Of a stretch of 64,000 nucleotides of DNA, positions 11,799 to 21,279 are shown piece after piece. Both the position numbers and the translations under genes were made by a program. The notes under the pieces are model-generated. The model made no database searches. It was given only the letters and a program-made list of their open reading frames with translations, and was not told where the DNA came from. The DNA lies in assembly GCA_964019425.1 (NCBI GenBank), contig OZ025815.1:124001-188000 (forward strand), in the 5' to 3' direction. Origin of the DNA: Flectonema sp. DT1601. Its lineage: Eukaryota; Euglenozoa; Diplonemea; Diplonemida; Diplonemidae. Each line of letters opens with the position of its first letter. Positions within the stretch are counted from its first letter, which is position 1.

Positions 11799-12140
11799 GT
11801 TGTCAGGGAGGGTAAAGTACCTTGTGAGAGATGAGAAATTAAAAAATAGACTATTTTTGTACTGCACATAGAATTACAATTCCCTTACTGACCCATTTTA
11901 AAAATGGGTGAGTTTTTTTTTTTCTTTATAAATTGTAATTATTTGGAAATCACAAAACTTTCGCAAAACCCATCCAATAAAGTAACGACAAATGTTACTT
12001 TTAGAAAAGCGACACATAATTTCAGATTCTGAATCGATATTCGGTACTACAGTCTAATAGACTACTTCGTAACAGTAATTTAATATAACAAATCACCTGT
12101 CACCATCAATAAAAGAGATCATCAGAAGACATTGTTGCAA
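11799..12140. other. Intergenic, CDK 3' flank / RPS4 leader
   Basis: AT-rich spacer of about 340 bases. Short T run near 11915. No frame or RNA gene seen. Confidence 0.55.
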
Positions 12141-13562
12141 TCAGCTCTCTTCCTTCTTATCTTTTTTTAATAAAGCTCGAAGCTTACTTCTGGGTTTGTC
12201 ATTCGTTGCTGGGAAGGTAGGCATCATAGCAACAGACTGAACTTCTTCAAAGAAAGGAGATTGCAGGGCTAATTCAGCTGTCAGTCGATGAGTAGGGTTG
12301 TATAAAAGTAACGAAGAGATTAGAGAATACCCATTCTCTGGAAGGTAATTCTTATCAGAAAGGTCTTGAGAGAATAAACTTTGTAGTTTACTTGCTGTTG
12401 GAGGTTGGATTTTGTTTGCGTCTTTCTTGACTGCCGGTAATGAAGTATAACCCGGCCATTCTTTAATGCAAGGATGTCCAAGTAGGTCGAACATTTTTCG
12501 GAGTTGGTCGGGTTCAGCGCGTGCTTGTAGAATAGCACTCCCGGTTATAAATTCAGCCATGATACAACCAACAGCCCAGTTATCACTTGCGGCTGTGTAA
12601 TCAGTTGCTTCTAATAATACTTCAGGTGATCTGTACCAAAGAGTACAAGTTCCTGGAGTTAGGTTTGTTTCTTGTCTTCCAACCAGACGAGCTAAACCAA
12701 AGTCGCAGACTTTTAAAACTCCTCTGTTTGTATATAATAAATTAGAGGTCTTCAGGTCTCTGTGAATCACCCAATTTTGATGCATAAACGCGATCGCTTT
12801 TAATAACTGAAGGGAGAGGCACTTTGATTGAGCAATAGACCAACGGTGTTTCAGGCCATCCATTAGAAATTTCATATCGTGTTCGACATATTCCATCACA
12901 AGATACACAGAATCATGTCGTGGACCGACAACTATCTCTTTAACGTCGACTATGTTTTCGTGTGTTAAGTTCATCAGCACATCAACTTCTCGGAGTGCTG
13001 TTAGAGGAAAGCCTTCTTTCTCTTCTTCCATTTTCACTTGTTTCAAAGCCATTACTCTTTTAGTGTTTATGTCTAAGGCACGCCAAACTTTTCCAAAGGT
13101 TCCCTCAGCGATTTCATTTAATCTTTTAAAGTTATCAACGTGTCTGCAACTTCTGATGTCGTGTGGCTTCGCACTTTTATTAAATGTCGTAGTTCCCTTT
13201 GGAACTAATCGTCTGTCGTAAGTTGATGTTGATGAGGTATTGTCATGGAGGTGAGCAGTTCCTTTCCAATGAGGTGTGTTTACAACTTCGACATCGCAAA
13301 CTGTTGAGATGGTATCTTCTGTTCCGATACTTACTTCACTTCTGGATCTTTTCATGCTTCCAATCTCATCATTTTTATTAGTTCTGTGAAGTGATATTGG
13401 TTCTGGTGATAGACTTGGCGTCTCACTGCTTCCACCTCTCTTTATTGGAACATGCGGAGGTGGACTAGACGGCGGAGGCGTTTCTACTTTTGATTGAATC
13501 TTCTTCTGCTGCAATTCCAGCAGAGCAGCTATCGCGGCAGTACTTTTCACACTGTCTGCCAT
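12141..13562 (-). CDS. Cyclin-dependent kinase, CDK11 (PITSLRE)-like
   Basis: 473 residues, single exon, ATG at 13562 ten bases after GAAATAG. Residues 1-140 are low-complexity and Ser/Pro-rich. The kinase domain runs from about 145 to 450: glycine loop EGTFGKV, Lys174 in ALKQVK, C-helix PLTALRE at 186-192, HRDLKTSN at 267, DFGLAR at 287, LWYRSPEVLL at 308. PLTALRE is close to the PITSLRE signature of CDK11, and the TP-x-TLWYR activation loop also fits CDK10/11. CDK11 kinases pair with cyclin L and act on transcription and splicing. CDK10 is the main alternative. No catalytic residue is missing. Confidence 0.92.
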   Translation of the reverse strand: MADSVKSTAAIAALLELQQKKIQSKVETPPPSSPPPHVPIKRGGSSETPSLSPEPISLHRTNKNDEIGSMKRSRSEVSIGTEDTISTVCDVEVVNTPHWKGTAHLHDNTSSTSTYDRRLVPKGTTTFNKSAKPHDIRSCRHVDNFKRLNEIAEGTFGKVWRALDINTKRVMALKQVKMEEEKEGFPLTALREVDVLMNLTHENIVDVKEIVVGPRHDSVYLVMEYVEHDMKFLMDGLKHRWSIAQSKCLSLQLLKAIAFMHQNWVIHRDLKTSNLLYTNRGVLKVCDFGLARLVGRQETNLTPGTCTLWYRSPEVLLEATDYTAASDNWAVGCIMAEFITGSAILQARAEPDQLRKMFDLLGHPCIKEWPGYTSLPAVKKDANKIQPPTASKLQSLFSQDLSDKNYLPENGYSLISSLLLYNPTHRLTAELALQSPFFEEVQSVAMMPTFPATNDKPRSKLRALLKKDKKEES

Positions 13563-14566
13563 TTCAACCCTCCTATTTCTTTTTTATTATTTTTTTTTTT
13601 TTTTTTTTTTTTGACTGATCGAAGGAGTATGACATTAAATATTCAAACAAAAAACAAAAAACACAAAAAAAAAAAAAATATATTTATTTTAAGAAGTCAG
13701 GAAGCAAACTCCAGCAATGCTCAAAGCTCACAGGAATAGTAGACAAGAAGAGATTACACTTGTCTTAGAAAATGACTACCCAAAACCGCTTTTTAAAAAA
13801 AAAAAAAAAAAAGTTAAATGTAATTATGTTAGAAAAATAAAAAGGGGAGAAACGATGTGTAAGTATTGCTGCTAGTTTTATATTTGCAGCGAAATGAATA
13901 AAAAAAAAAAAAAATAATAATTTTTTCGGGATGGAACTGCTGATTTTTATTTTGTATGATTATTTAGTATAAAACAAGGAAATTAAAAATCGCACTTTGT
14001 AAGACAAGGAGTAATAAAAGATCACGAAATAATAACAAATCACTACCCAGAAGGGGTGAATAGAAGGAAAGAATAAACTTTTTTTCTTTTTTCTTTTTCT
14101 TTTTGAAGTTCGACATTTTTTTATTTAACGTCATCAGACTTAAACAGAACATTCTGTGTCGAAGGTGAAAGTACGAGTGACGACAGCAGAAAAGCCTCTC
14201 TTTTTGAGATCTATCAACTGTATCCAAACGCTTTTATTTCTTTTGGGGAAACCGCTTAAAAACTTGTACCATTTGGAGTAGTTTGCCCCGTCTTTTTTAT
14301 TTTTTTCATTCTTCACTAATACATTTTTCTAATTTTTAAAAAAAAATTATCAAACAAAAATTGACGAACCTTTTTCGGAAGCAAATGAGTACTGCAATGT
14401 CTCTCAGCCATGCACAACCCGTATCATTGCTTTCCCGTAAGAGAATCTGGGATAGAGAACAAAAAGAAAACAATATTTGTTCTTCCATCTGTAAAATAAA
14501 ACGTCTGTGAATAGAGTATATATTTGTTGCTAGCTAGATTATAAAACAAGAATCTGTTTTCTATTC
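13563..14566. other. 1 kb non-coding gap
   Basis: 3' flank of the UBL-repeat gene and leader of the CDK gene. T22 at 13591-13612, several A runs (13665, 13797, 13900). Nothing else supported. Confidence 0.55.
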
Positions 14567-15427
14567 TTAGCGAAGATAGACAGAAGCAGCTATCCTCGAT
14601 ACAGCAACTACAATCTGCTCATCAGCTTTCATTTCGACGGGTAAAGCTCGAAACACGTCCCTCACCGAGTAAGTTTCTGACCTTTCTATTGCTAACATTA
14701 CAAAAGACTTGTCTCGCTTTAACCTATCTGGTAAGGCTCTGAAAATACTGCCGACAGTGTAGTCGGTTGCGTTACTAATCGCTGTTAGAATTACTTCTTC
14801 GTCTGAACGAAAATGCTTTGGAAGATTCTTAAAAATATCCCTCACAGAGTATTGCTGGGCATTCTTAATCGCTGTCAAGACAAACGAACGGTTCGCTCTG
14901 AGTGACGGAGCAAGCATTTTAAATATTGCACCAACAGTATAATCGCTAGCACATTGAATGCATTTTATAATTACTTCTTCATCATATTGCAGCTGTGGTG
15001 GAATAGCCTTAAATATATCTCTTATTGTGTATGGTTCAGCTTTATCTATGACTGTCATTACCATTGCTTTTTCGTTTTTATGTGCTTCCGGTAACAATCG
15101 GAATATAGATTGAACAGCAAAGGGTTCCGCCATATTTACAGCAGTAAACCAAGCCTCTCTGTCTTCTAAAAAGAAGGGAGAGACTTCAATCTCAAGTACG
15201 TCATCTCTGAAGACACCTAATTCGATAAATGATTGCTCTCCGTGTGATTTAAGTATTTCACCATCGTGACGTAATAAGAATCGATATTTCACCAGACCCA
15301 TCAAATCAGAAATCAACTGCATAACTTCATCAACGGTTTGCTTTGAGTGTAACTCCAGTGGAGTTGATATTCCCCAACTGTCGAGTAGGAATACCAAATA
15401 AGTGAATTCAGGAGCAGTTTTCTTCAT
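14567..15427 (-). CDS. Ubiquitin-like domain plus six 30-residue tandem repeats
   Basis: 286 residues, single exon, ATG at 15427 after an acceptor (ATTTTTGCAG, 23 bases). Residues 8-90 look like a ubiquitin-like fold (FTYLVFLLDSWG ... DDVLEIEVSPFF). From about 92 the protein is a regular array of 30-residue units. The core pattern is (F/V)V-x-x-AI-x-x-A-x-x-Y-(S/T)-V-x-x-IF-x-x-LP, ending in DEE or a basic set. Units alternate between a VRDIF type and a VGxIF type, so the true period may be 60. This resembles the DUF4116 helical repeats common in protists, but those are usually longer. Function unknown; likely a protein-binding solenoid joined to a UBL. Confidence 0.8.
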   Translation of the reverse strand: MKKTAPEFTYLVFLLDSWGISTPLELHSKQTVDEVMQLISDLMGLVKYRFLLRHDGEILKSHGEQSFIELGVFRDDVLEIEVSPFFLEDREAWFTAVNMAEPFAVQSIFRLLPEAHKNEKAMVMTVIDKAEPYTIRDIFKAIPPQLQYDEEVIIKCIQCASDYTVGAIFKMLAPSLRANRSFVLTAIKNAQQYSVRDIFKNLPKHFRSDEEVILTAISNATDYTVGSIFRALPDRLKRDKSFVMLAIERSETYSVRDVFRALPVEMKADEQIVVAVSRIAASVYLR

Positions 15428-15628
15428 TTTCTTTTTTAGTTTTTGTATTCCTGCAAAAATAATTTTTGAATTGAAAAAAGTTTACAAATCCCACTCAGTT
15501 TGAAGGAAAGAAGAATATCTAACGGAAGAATATAGAACAAAAAGTAAACATACAGATAGCCATAAGGTGACTTTTTCGGTTCTAAAAAAGACACCGCATT
15601 GAACGGAGCTATGGAACAACACACCTGA

Positions 15629-16615
15629 TCAGAATTGAGGGTTTCGTACATCTCTATTTGAGTGTTGAGAAGAGTAGCTACCCGTTCGGTAATTTGGTGG
15701 AGAGAGATCAGCAGGTGGTGACAAAAGCATTCCTCCTCGATAGTTACGAGGAGATGGAGGGCTGTTTAAATCACGTCTACCTCCAGGAGAAGAAGACATA
15801 TTCGATGGTGGTGCTGTAGGAAACCGATCAAAATTTTGAGCAGCTTCAGGTGGCAATCTAGACAGAGCACCCCCTGGACCTGGCACCGAACCAGACATAT
15901 CTCCATGTTGCGCTATCTGATTGTAATTATGTTGTTCATATTGTTGTTGTTGTAATTGTAATACTTGTTGTTGTCTTACCATCATCCCGTCGTTAATTAG
16001 TTGCATCATTTGTCCAAACCTGCTACTCAGATGCATCGACAGATCTCTCGATTTCGTGAAAAAGGTGTTGAGGTCAGCACTTGAGTCTTCATCAGTCTCT
16101 GGAACATCTTTATTTAGAATACTCATTTTTAAACCCAACGCACCAGCTAAGAATGAATAAGAAGCACTGATGGCTGAAATCGCCCATTTTGGATGTTCTC
16201 TACAACGAGTCGCAGCAGCAGGTCGTGCTGGGGTGTGACATGCTCGAGGTCTTGCTTTTCGTTCGAGAAGTCGATTGAGATTTTGTTCACTTTTAAAAGC
16301 AGCTTCTTTATAAGATCCAAAACTTAGCTGACTTGGATTAACAATCGGATTCATAACTTGTCTTTGAGGTACACTTGATGTATATTTAGTACCTTGTGTG
16401 TTCTGTGACTGACTGTTCCCAGAAGGAACACTCACACATCTCCATAACTTCTCAAAGTATTCTCGTCCACTAATTTCTTCATTGTCGATAGTCGTTCTGT
16501 TATCTCCTTCTTCATTGCCTAATTCCGTGGCGTCAACTTCAGCATCTAAGTCGACACTTTCCTCGCTGTCTTCTTCATACCGATCAGTTGTAAAGAAATT
16601 GCGACTTCGACTCAT
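15629..16615 (-). CDS. Uncharacterised, largely disordered protein
   Basis: 328 residues, single exon, ATG at 16615 nine bases after AAGAAACAG. The first 45 residues are acidic. The middle has an Arg/Ala/Pro-rich part and one helix-prone stretch (about 145-185: WAISAISASYSFLAGALGLKM) that could sit on a membrane surface. A Gln-rich coil (about 222-240) is followed by a Pro/Ser/Gly-rich tail with repeated RNYR/NYRTG motifs. I do not recognise a family. The evidence that it is real is length, frame, spacing in the array and the acceptor before its ATG. Confidence 0.7.
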   Translation of the reverse strand: MSRSRNFFTTDRYEEDSEESVDLDAEVDATELGNEEGDNRTTIDNEEISGREYFEKLWRCVSVPSGNSQSQNTQGTKYTSSVPQRQVMNPIVNPSQLSFGSYKEAAFKSEQNLNRLLERKARPRACHTPARPAAATRCREHPKWAISAISASYSFLAGALGLKMSILNKDVPETDEDSSADLNTFFTKSRDLSMHLSSRFGQMMQLINDGMMVRQQQVLQLQQQQYEQHNYNQIAQHGDMSGSVPGPGGALSRLPPEAAQNFDRFPTAPPSNMSSSPGGRRDLNSPPSPRNYRGGMLLSPPADLSPPNYRTGSYSSQHSNRDVRNPQF

Positions 16616-17364
16616 AGCATCTGACTGTTTCTTTTTTCTGAAGAAATAATAATAAAAAATTTTAATAATAATCAGTTTTCAGTTAAAAAAGAAAACTAAC
16701 AAAACAAGAACGGGGGGGTCTCAAGCAAAACAATGATTCTAAAAAAACGATATAACCTACAATATCGATAATCTGAATCCTCGCAAACTCTGACGAACGA
16801 ATGAACGCCATCATATTCATTTTTATTTTTTTTTATATCTCGCACACAACTGATTCGATTCCATCCATGCAACATTTTTTTTTTACCCACAATAGGGTGC
16901 CATATTTTTCTCCGACAGCTTACTTTTGGTTACAAGTCTTCAGAGACAACGAAATCGATGAAAAAAAAAAGAACCGTCGCAGGAGTAGAAAATTCCAGAA
17001 GAAACGAGAGTCTTACTGGGCTTATAATAATAATAGTCTATAGAAGCTTAATTCTAATGCGATGGCACACATGGTGAAGAATTACAGAGCGGATTTTTAA
17101 AAAAAAAAAAGAATTAAAAGAGAAGACTCTCTCACTGCCTATCCATCTCTAAGATCAAGTCTCACACGATTACTAAAATAGAAATTTCAACAAATCGACT
17201 GTCAAGACTTAGGATAAAAGGTTTTTTTAGTAGTAGCCATTTCATATATAAACAAACAAAAATGTCCGTTTAAAATAGAAAAATCTCTTTTATGTGGACG
17301 CTCATCCCTACATTTTAGTCATTAGTAGTAAAGTTAAAAAAAAGAGAAGGAAAAAAAAAACCCC

Positions 17365-17392
17365 CATTCAGAATGCCTGTCGGCGCAATAAA
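17365..17392. repeat. Fragment of foldback element (copy C)
   Basis: CATTCAGAATGCC then TGTCGGCGCAATAAA. It joins what looks like the left end (CATTCAGA) to the right-hand tail (GTCGG/GCAATAAA) of copies A and B with the middle missing. Confidence 0.45.
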
Positions 17393-17401
17393 AAAGAAAC
17401 C

Positions 17402-17517
17402 CATTCAGATAAGCAGCCTTATATTTTGTTGATCGAAGCTAGCTTTACTGTCCGATAATATGACATAATAAATAAACGGCTCTTAATCTGAATAGTTTCT
17501 TCTCCGACTTCGTCGGT
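17402..17517. repeat. Foldback (inverted-repeat) element, copy A
   Basis: Left arm CATTCAGATAAGCAGCC at 17402-17418 pairs with right arm GGCTCTTAATCTGAAT at 17478-17493. The right arm is followed by AGTTTCTTCTCCGACT and a short hairpin CCGAC-TTC-GTCGG. The block from AATCTGAAT to CCGACT is identical to copy B for 25 bases, while the loop between the arms differs. Confidence 0.7.
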
Positions 17518-17951
17518 GAAAAAAAAAAAAAAAAAAAAAGAGAACTCTCTGGTTCACGCACTTCGATAAATCCGGATCGTAAATCGTCGACAACAACTTT
17601 TTGTCGACTTTATAAAACCAGTAAAGGAAAATAGGTTCTATCCTCATACTGATGTCTGATTCGTGTCACGCACAGGGATAACATACTTACCAATATTATA
17701 ATAAAGGTTTTGCTCTTTTTAAAAAAGATAACAATCAATCTGAAATAAAATAATCAAATGTCTGACACTATAAATAAACTCATCCAAAACAGACATCACT
17801 TTGTGGGCCAATCACCGACATATTTAATGTGTTTTATTTTTATATTTGTCTGGGCACTCGCCTTGGGGCACAATAGGGTGGAAAATACAACAAAGAAAAA
17901 TCGTAACTGAAGAACTGCGTGCTGAACTAAAAGTAAACAAACCAAAACTGG

Positions 17952-17982
<31 letters not shown>

Positions 17983-18248
17983 TGCTGTCCTATCGTAGAG
18001 ATACTTCCCTCCAAAGAGAATCAAGTTCTCAAGGATTATTGTCACATAAAGCCTGTCTTATCTCAACAGGGGTCATAATTGAGAAATTAAGAACCGACTA
18101 AGGGATTTCTGTTTCCTCATTTGCTGAAAAAAAGTAGAGGTAGAAAAAAAAACAATCAAAAAAAAAAAAAAGGGTGCAATATACCAGCAGGCCTATCCGT
18201 AAACTAGGATGATAACGCTTTCGTATTGCAAAACAAAACGAGAAAGAA

Positions 18249-18285
<37 letters not shown>

Positions 18286-18782
18286 AATCAAAACACACGA
18301 CTGAATTATCTCAGCATCAATAGCAGAGTAAAACATGAAATATTAGAACAAGAGTCAAGCTGCGATCATTGTCACTTTGCACATACGGCAACTGCAAACT
18401 AAATATGAATGGCAAGTTAGTATTGCACGGTTAGGTCCAGATTTATACTGGGTAACAGTAACAATACTTTACCTGGCTGTCTTTCAACTACTAGCACTAA
18501 GATTCAGGTAAAAATTAAAGAAACAAAAAAAAAGAGAGAGAAAAGAGAGGTCAAAAAAAAATGGTGGTGCATAAAAATGCTAACTAATTTCGAGTATATA
18601 TATTTTTTTTTTGGTTTTAAAAAAAGAAAAATATAATAAATAAAAGAGAAAAAATTGATTGAAAACTGACGTTACAGCAACTTATCCATTCCATATTCGT
18701 AGACGAAAGTGGCAATGTCTATGTACGAAAAATACAAGACGGGGAGAGGTGGGAAACGAGCCGCGAACAATTAAAAGCAAAA

Positions 18783-18916
18783 CCATTCAGATTAGCCTTA
18801 TATTTTTATTGAACGCAGACAAAATCCTGTCGCACGGGGAAAATAAATCATGATGACCATAAAAAATATCGGCTTTCAATCTGAATAGTTTCTTCTCCGA
18901 CTACGTTAGTGCAATA
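18783..18916. repeat. Foldback (inverted-repeat) element, copy B
   Basis: Left arm CCATTCAGATTAGCC plus TTATATTTTTA (from 18783) pairs with TAAAAAATATCGGC plus TTTCAATCTGAAT (ending 18886), giving an imperfect stem of about 30 pairs. The tail AGTTTCTTCTCCGACT is shared with copy A. It lies about 75 bases past the stop of the Akt-like kinase, so it may be in that 3' UTR. It holds ATGATGA and CTGA strings, but their spacing is poor for a box C/D snoRNA. Confidence 0.7.
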
Positions 18917-18990
18917 AACTCTTTTTAAAAGACTAATACAGAACGTCTATTTCGTTGATGTTTGGAGTTAAAGTTCACTTGCGGAACTTT

Positions 18991-20313
18991 TTATCCATTC
19001 CAAGTAAAGTCTGCGAAAGGATCTCTGTAAGAACCGGAAGTACCAACACCCTCAGAAACACTTCCAATCTGTTCGTGGTTAGATGAGTGAATGTCGAGGG
19101 ATGGCTTTCCATGATCTTCTTCAGGTTTATAAGGAGGTTCAATACCTCTTTTAGCAAGTAAATCCCAATCTAAAGAGAAGAAAGGATGTTTTGAAATAGC
19201 ACTAGAGTTCTGTACTCTAACAGCAGGGTCTTTCTTTAAAGAGATCGACATTACAGAAATGGCTTCTGAAGAAAGACAAGCTGGATACGTAACTTCATCT
19301 TGTAGAATCATATTATAAAGTTGAGCATTATTTTCAGTGAAGAAGGGAACTGAACCTGTAGTCATCTCGAACAGTAATATCCCCCACGACCACCAATCTG
19401 CTGCTTTTGTTGAACCAAATCCCTGAAGCAATTCTGGTGCGAGATACTCGTGAGTACCGCAGAATGTTGAAAGAGCTGAGTCATTTGTTTTAGTAATTTT
19501 TGCTAGTCCGAAATCAGTTAGCACAACATGACCATCACCATCAAGAACACAGTTCTCAGGTTTCAGGTCTCTGTATATTATTTTATTGGCGTGCAAGAAG
19601 TCCAGTGCCAGTGCGATTTCTGCTGCATAAAATGCTGCACGCTCCTCACTGAAGTGACCTTCACGTCGGATATGTTGAAAAAGTTCACCTCCAGGTAAGT
19701 AGCATAAAACTAAACATAATGAAGTAGGAGTTAGATAGGCGAAGTTTAAAGAAACTATAAAAGGATGATCGAGTTTCTGTAGAACTTTTATTTCACTCAA
19801 TTTAAAACTACGGCTGTCAGTTGTAGGTTTTGGTATTGATTTCGACGCGTAGAGGATACCAGTTTTCTTTCTTCTAACTAACTCAACTTTTCCGAAACTA
19901 CCCTTACCCAGTAACCTGACAACATCAAAATCTTCTTCACAAACACCAGACTCCGTTGGTAAACTAGTGTCTGATATAGCAAGAGAGTCATTAGAACAAA
20001 CACAAGCAACACCCGCCAGAGATAAGTGATATAACCAATGTGTCTTGTCATACCTGGATTCACATATAAATTTATACTTCCTCGATAGCTGTGATCCTTC
20101 AAGACAGAAAGCACCTTCATCTGAGTCAATGCGGTCGTCATCACTTGCCTTTGCTCCTTTTAAATTCAACACTCCCATTGGTTTATCACCAGGAGACTTG
20201 TAATAATATAAATAAATACCATGTATTTCAAACCATCTCCTTTTATATCCCATTATGCCGGCTCCTTTCTTCTTCATGAAGCCTGTGTAGCAACCACGGG
20301 GTTGCTCAGTCAT
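18991..20313 (-). CDS. AGC protein kinase with PH domain (Akt/PKB-like)
   Basis: 440 residues, single exon, ATG at 20313 twelve bases after a T-rich acceptor (CTTTCTTATTACAG). PH domain at about 7-100 (GFMKKKGAGIMGYKRRWFEI ... HWLYHLSLAG), with the basic KRRW stretch that in Akt helps bind phosphoinositides. Kinase domain about 128-385: GKGSFGKV, Lys158, YRDLKPEN at 247, DFGLAK at 267, activation loop STFCGT at 282-287 (the PDK1 site Thr is present), APELL. The last residues hold a hydrophobic motif F433-ADF-T437-W, the TORC2-type site. Layout, length and regulatory sites all match Akt/PKB. S6K and SGK lack the PH domain, so they are less likely. Confidence 0.93.
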   Translation of the reverse strand: MTEQPRGCYTGFMKKKGAGIMGYKRRWFEIHGIYLYYYKSPGDKPMGVLNLKGAKASDDDRIDSDEGAFCLEGSQLSRKYKFICESRYDKTHWLYHLSLAGVACVCSNDSLAISDTSLPTESGVCEEDFDVVRLLGKGSFGKVELVRRKKTGILYASKSIPKPTTDSRSFKLSEIKVLQKLDHPFIVSLNFAYLTPTSLCLVLCYLPGGELFQHIRREGHFSEERAAFYAAEIALALDFLHANKIIYRDLKPENCVLDGDGHVVLTDFGLAKITKTNDSALSTFCGTHEYLAPELLQGFGSTKAADWWSWGILLFEMTTGSVPFFTENNAQLYNMILQDEVTYPACLSSEAISVMSISLKKDPAVRVQNSSAISKHPFFSLDWDLLAKRGIEPPYKPEEDHGKPSLDIHSSNHEQIGSVSEGVGTSGSYRDPFADFTWNG

Positions 20314-20554
20314 GTTTAGAACCAGCTGTAATAAGAAAGATGCTTTATGAATACATTGCGTCTCTGCTAATGTGGCCTTCCCGTTCGTACATGAATGGGA
20401 TGTGACAGTCGATCAGTCTTCATGTTCGGGAGGCATAGTCTACCTCAAGAAGAGAATACAAGAAGTGAGATTCACGACGATTAAACATGTAGATAGAATA
20501 TCAAACATATCAACAACAAGAAGGTTAATCATAACTTAGTTTCGCTTTAGTTTC

Positions 20555-21040
20555 TTATTTCCTTTTACAATCATTGGAATTATAATCGACTGTTTGTTGT
20601 TTTATATTATTTTTCACTCTGACAAGCAAAACTCTGAGGGAAACGAAAAACAAAAAAACACCACATACCAACCCAATAGTAATAACCATGTTGGGTACGA
20701 TCTTCAGCAGAATCCTCTCAGAAACGGCTCTGTAAAAATACAGAACAAATGTTATTATGTAAAAAGCCATCATAAAATCCAGTCTAATTACTGGCATCAA
20801 ACACAAAACGAATTCTAACACATAAGTTCTTAAGAACAGCCCTTGACTTCCCCCTTCTGGGAATAGGTAAATCTGCATAAACGTAAGCAGCAATAGAAAG
20901 TTAAATGCGGCGTACATTACTTTGCTTACCTTCCAGCATGCGACGGCAATGACAGGTGCGATGCAGGCAATTATGAATTCAAATAGGAATTCACGTAAGA
21001 CTGGATCATCAAAGACGTTAATTGACTCCTCGGCTACCAT
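20555..21040 (-). CDS. Small multi-pass membrane protein, unknown
   Basis: 161 residues, single exon, ATG at 21040, 26 bases after TTTTCATCCAG. It has four or five hydrophobic segments (about 16-37, 41-61, 70-88, 90-108 and 115-140) joined by very short loops, with a basic C-terminal tail (KNNIKQQ ... CKRK) that should face the cytosol. No family recognised. The tail KxKxx-like end could be an ER-retrieval signal but is not a clean match. Two kinases and a WD protein nearby give no functional hint. Confidence 0.72.
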   Translation of the reverse strand: MVAEESINVFDDPVLREFLFEFIIACIAPVIAVACWKVSKVMYAAFNFLLLLTFMQIYLFPEGGSQGLFLRTYVLEFVLCLMPVIRLDFMMAFYIITFVLYFYRAVSERILLKIVPNMVITIGLVCGVFLFFVSLRVLLVRVKNNIKQQTVDYNSNDCKRK

Positions 21041-21279
21041 TTCTTTTTATTATTTCCCACTTGGACCTGGATGAAAACAAAAATTACAAAAAAAAAAAAA
21101 AACTACTCATTTTTGCAATGACCCTAATCGTTCAGAGCAGAAACACCAACCAAACTAAAATAGGTGAGGAGGTTACAATATGGTTCTGCTATTTTGTCTA
21201 ATTGATTTGGATAAAGTGATCGAAAGTACTTACAAGCACTAATCTCACTTAAATATAAAATTACTTGTACAGATTAATA

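Larger units (their letters stand above)
16616..18990. other. 2.4 kb non-coding region with a repeated foldback element
   Basis: Longest gene-free stretch. No frame over 80 codons has protein-like composition. It carries A21 at 17519-17539, A28 at 17952-17979 and A34 at 18250-18283, plus two full copies and one fragment of an inverted-repeat element listed separately. It forms the 3' flank of the Akt-like gene and the leader of the disordered-protein gene. Confidence 0.6.

Noticed and set aside
18783-18916. Box C/D snoRNA reading of foldback copy B (ATGATGA and CTGA)
   Set aside because: Boxes are only about 25 bases apart, no terminal stem brings them together, and copy A lacks a good C box.
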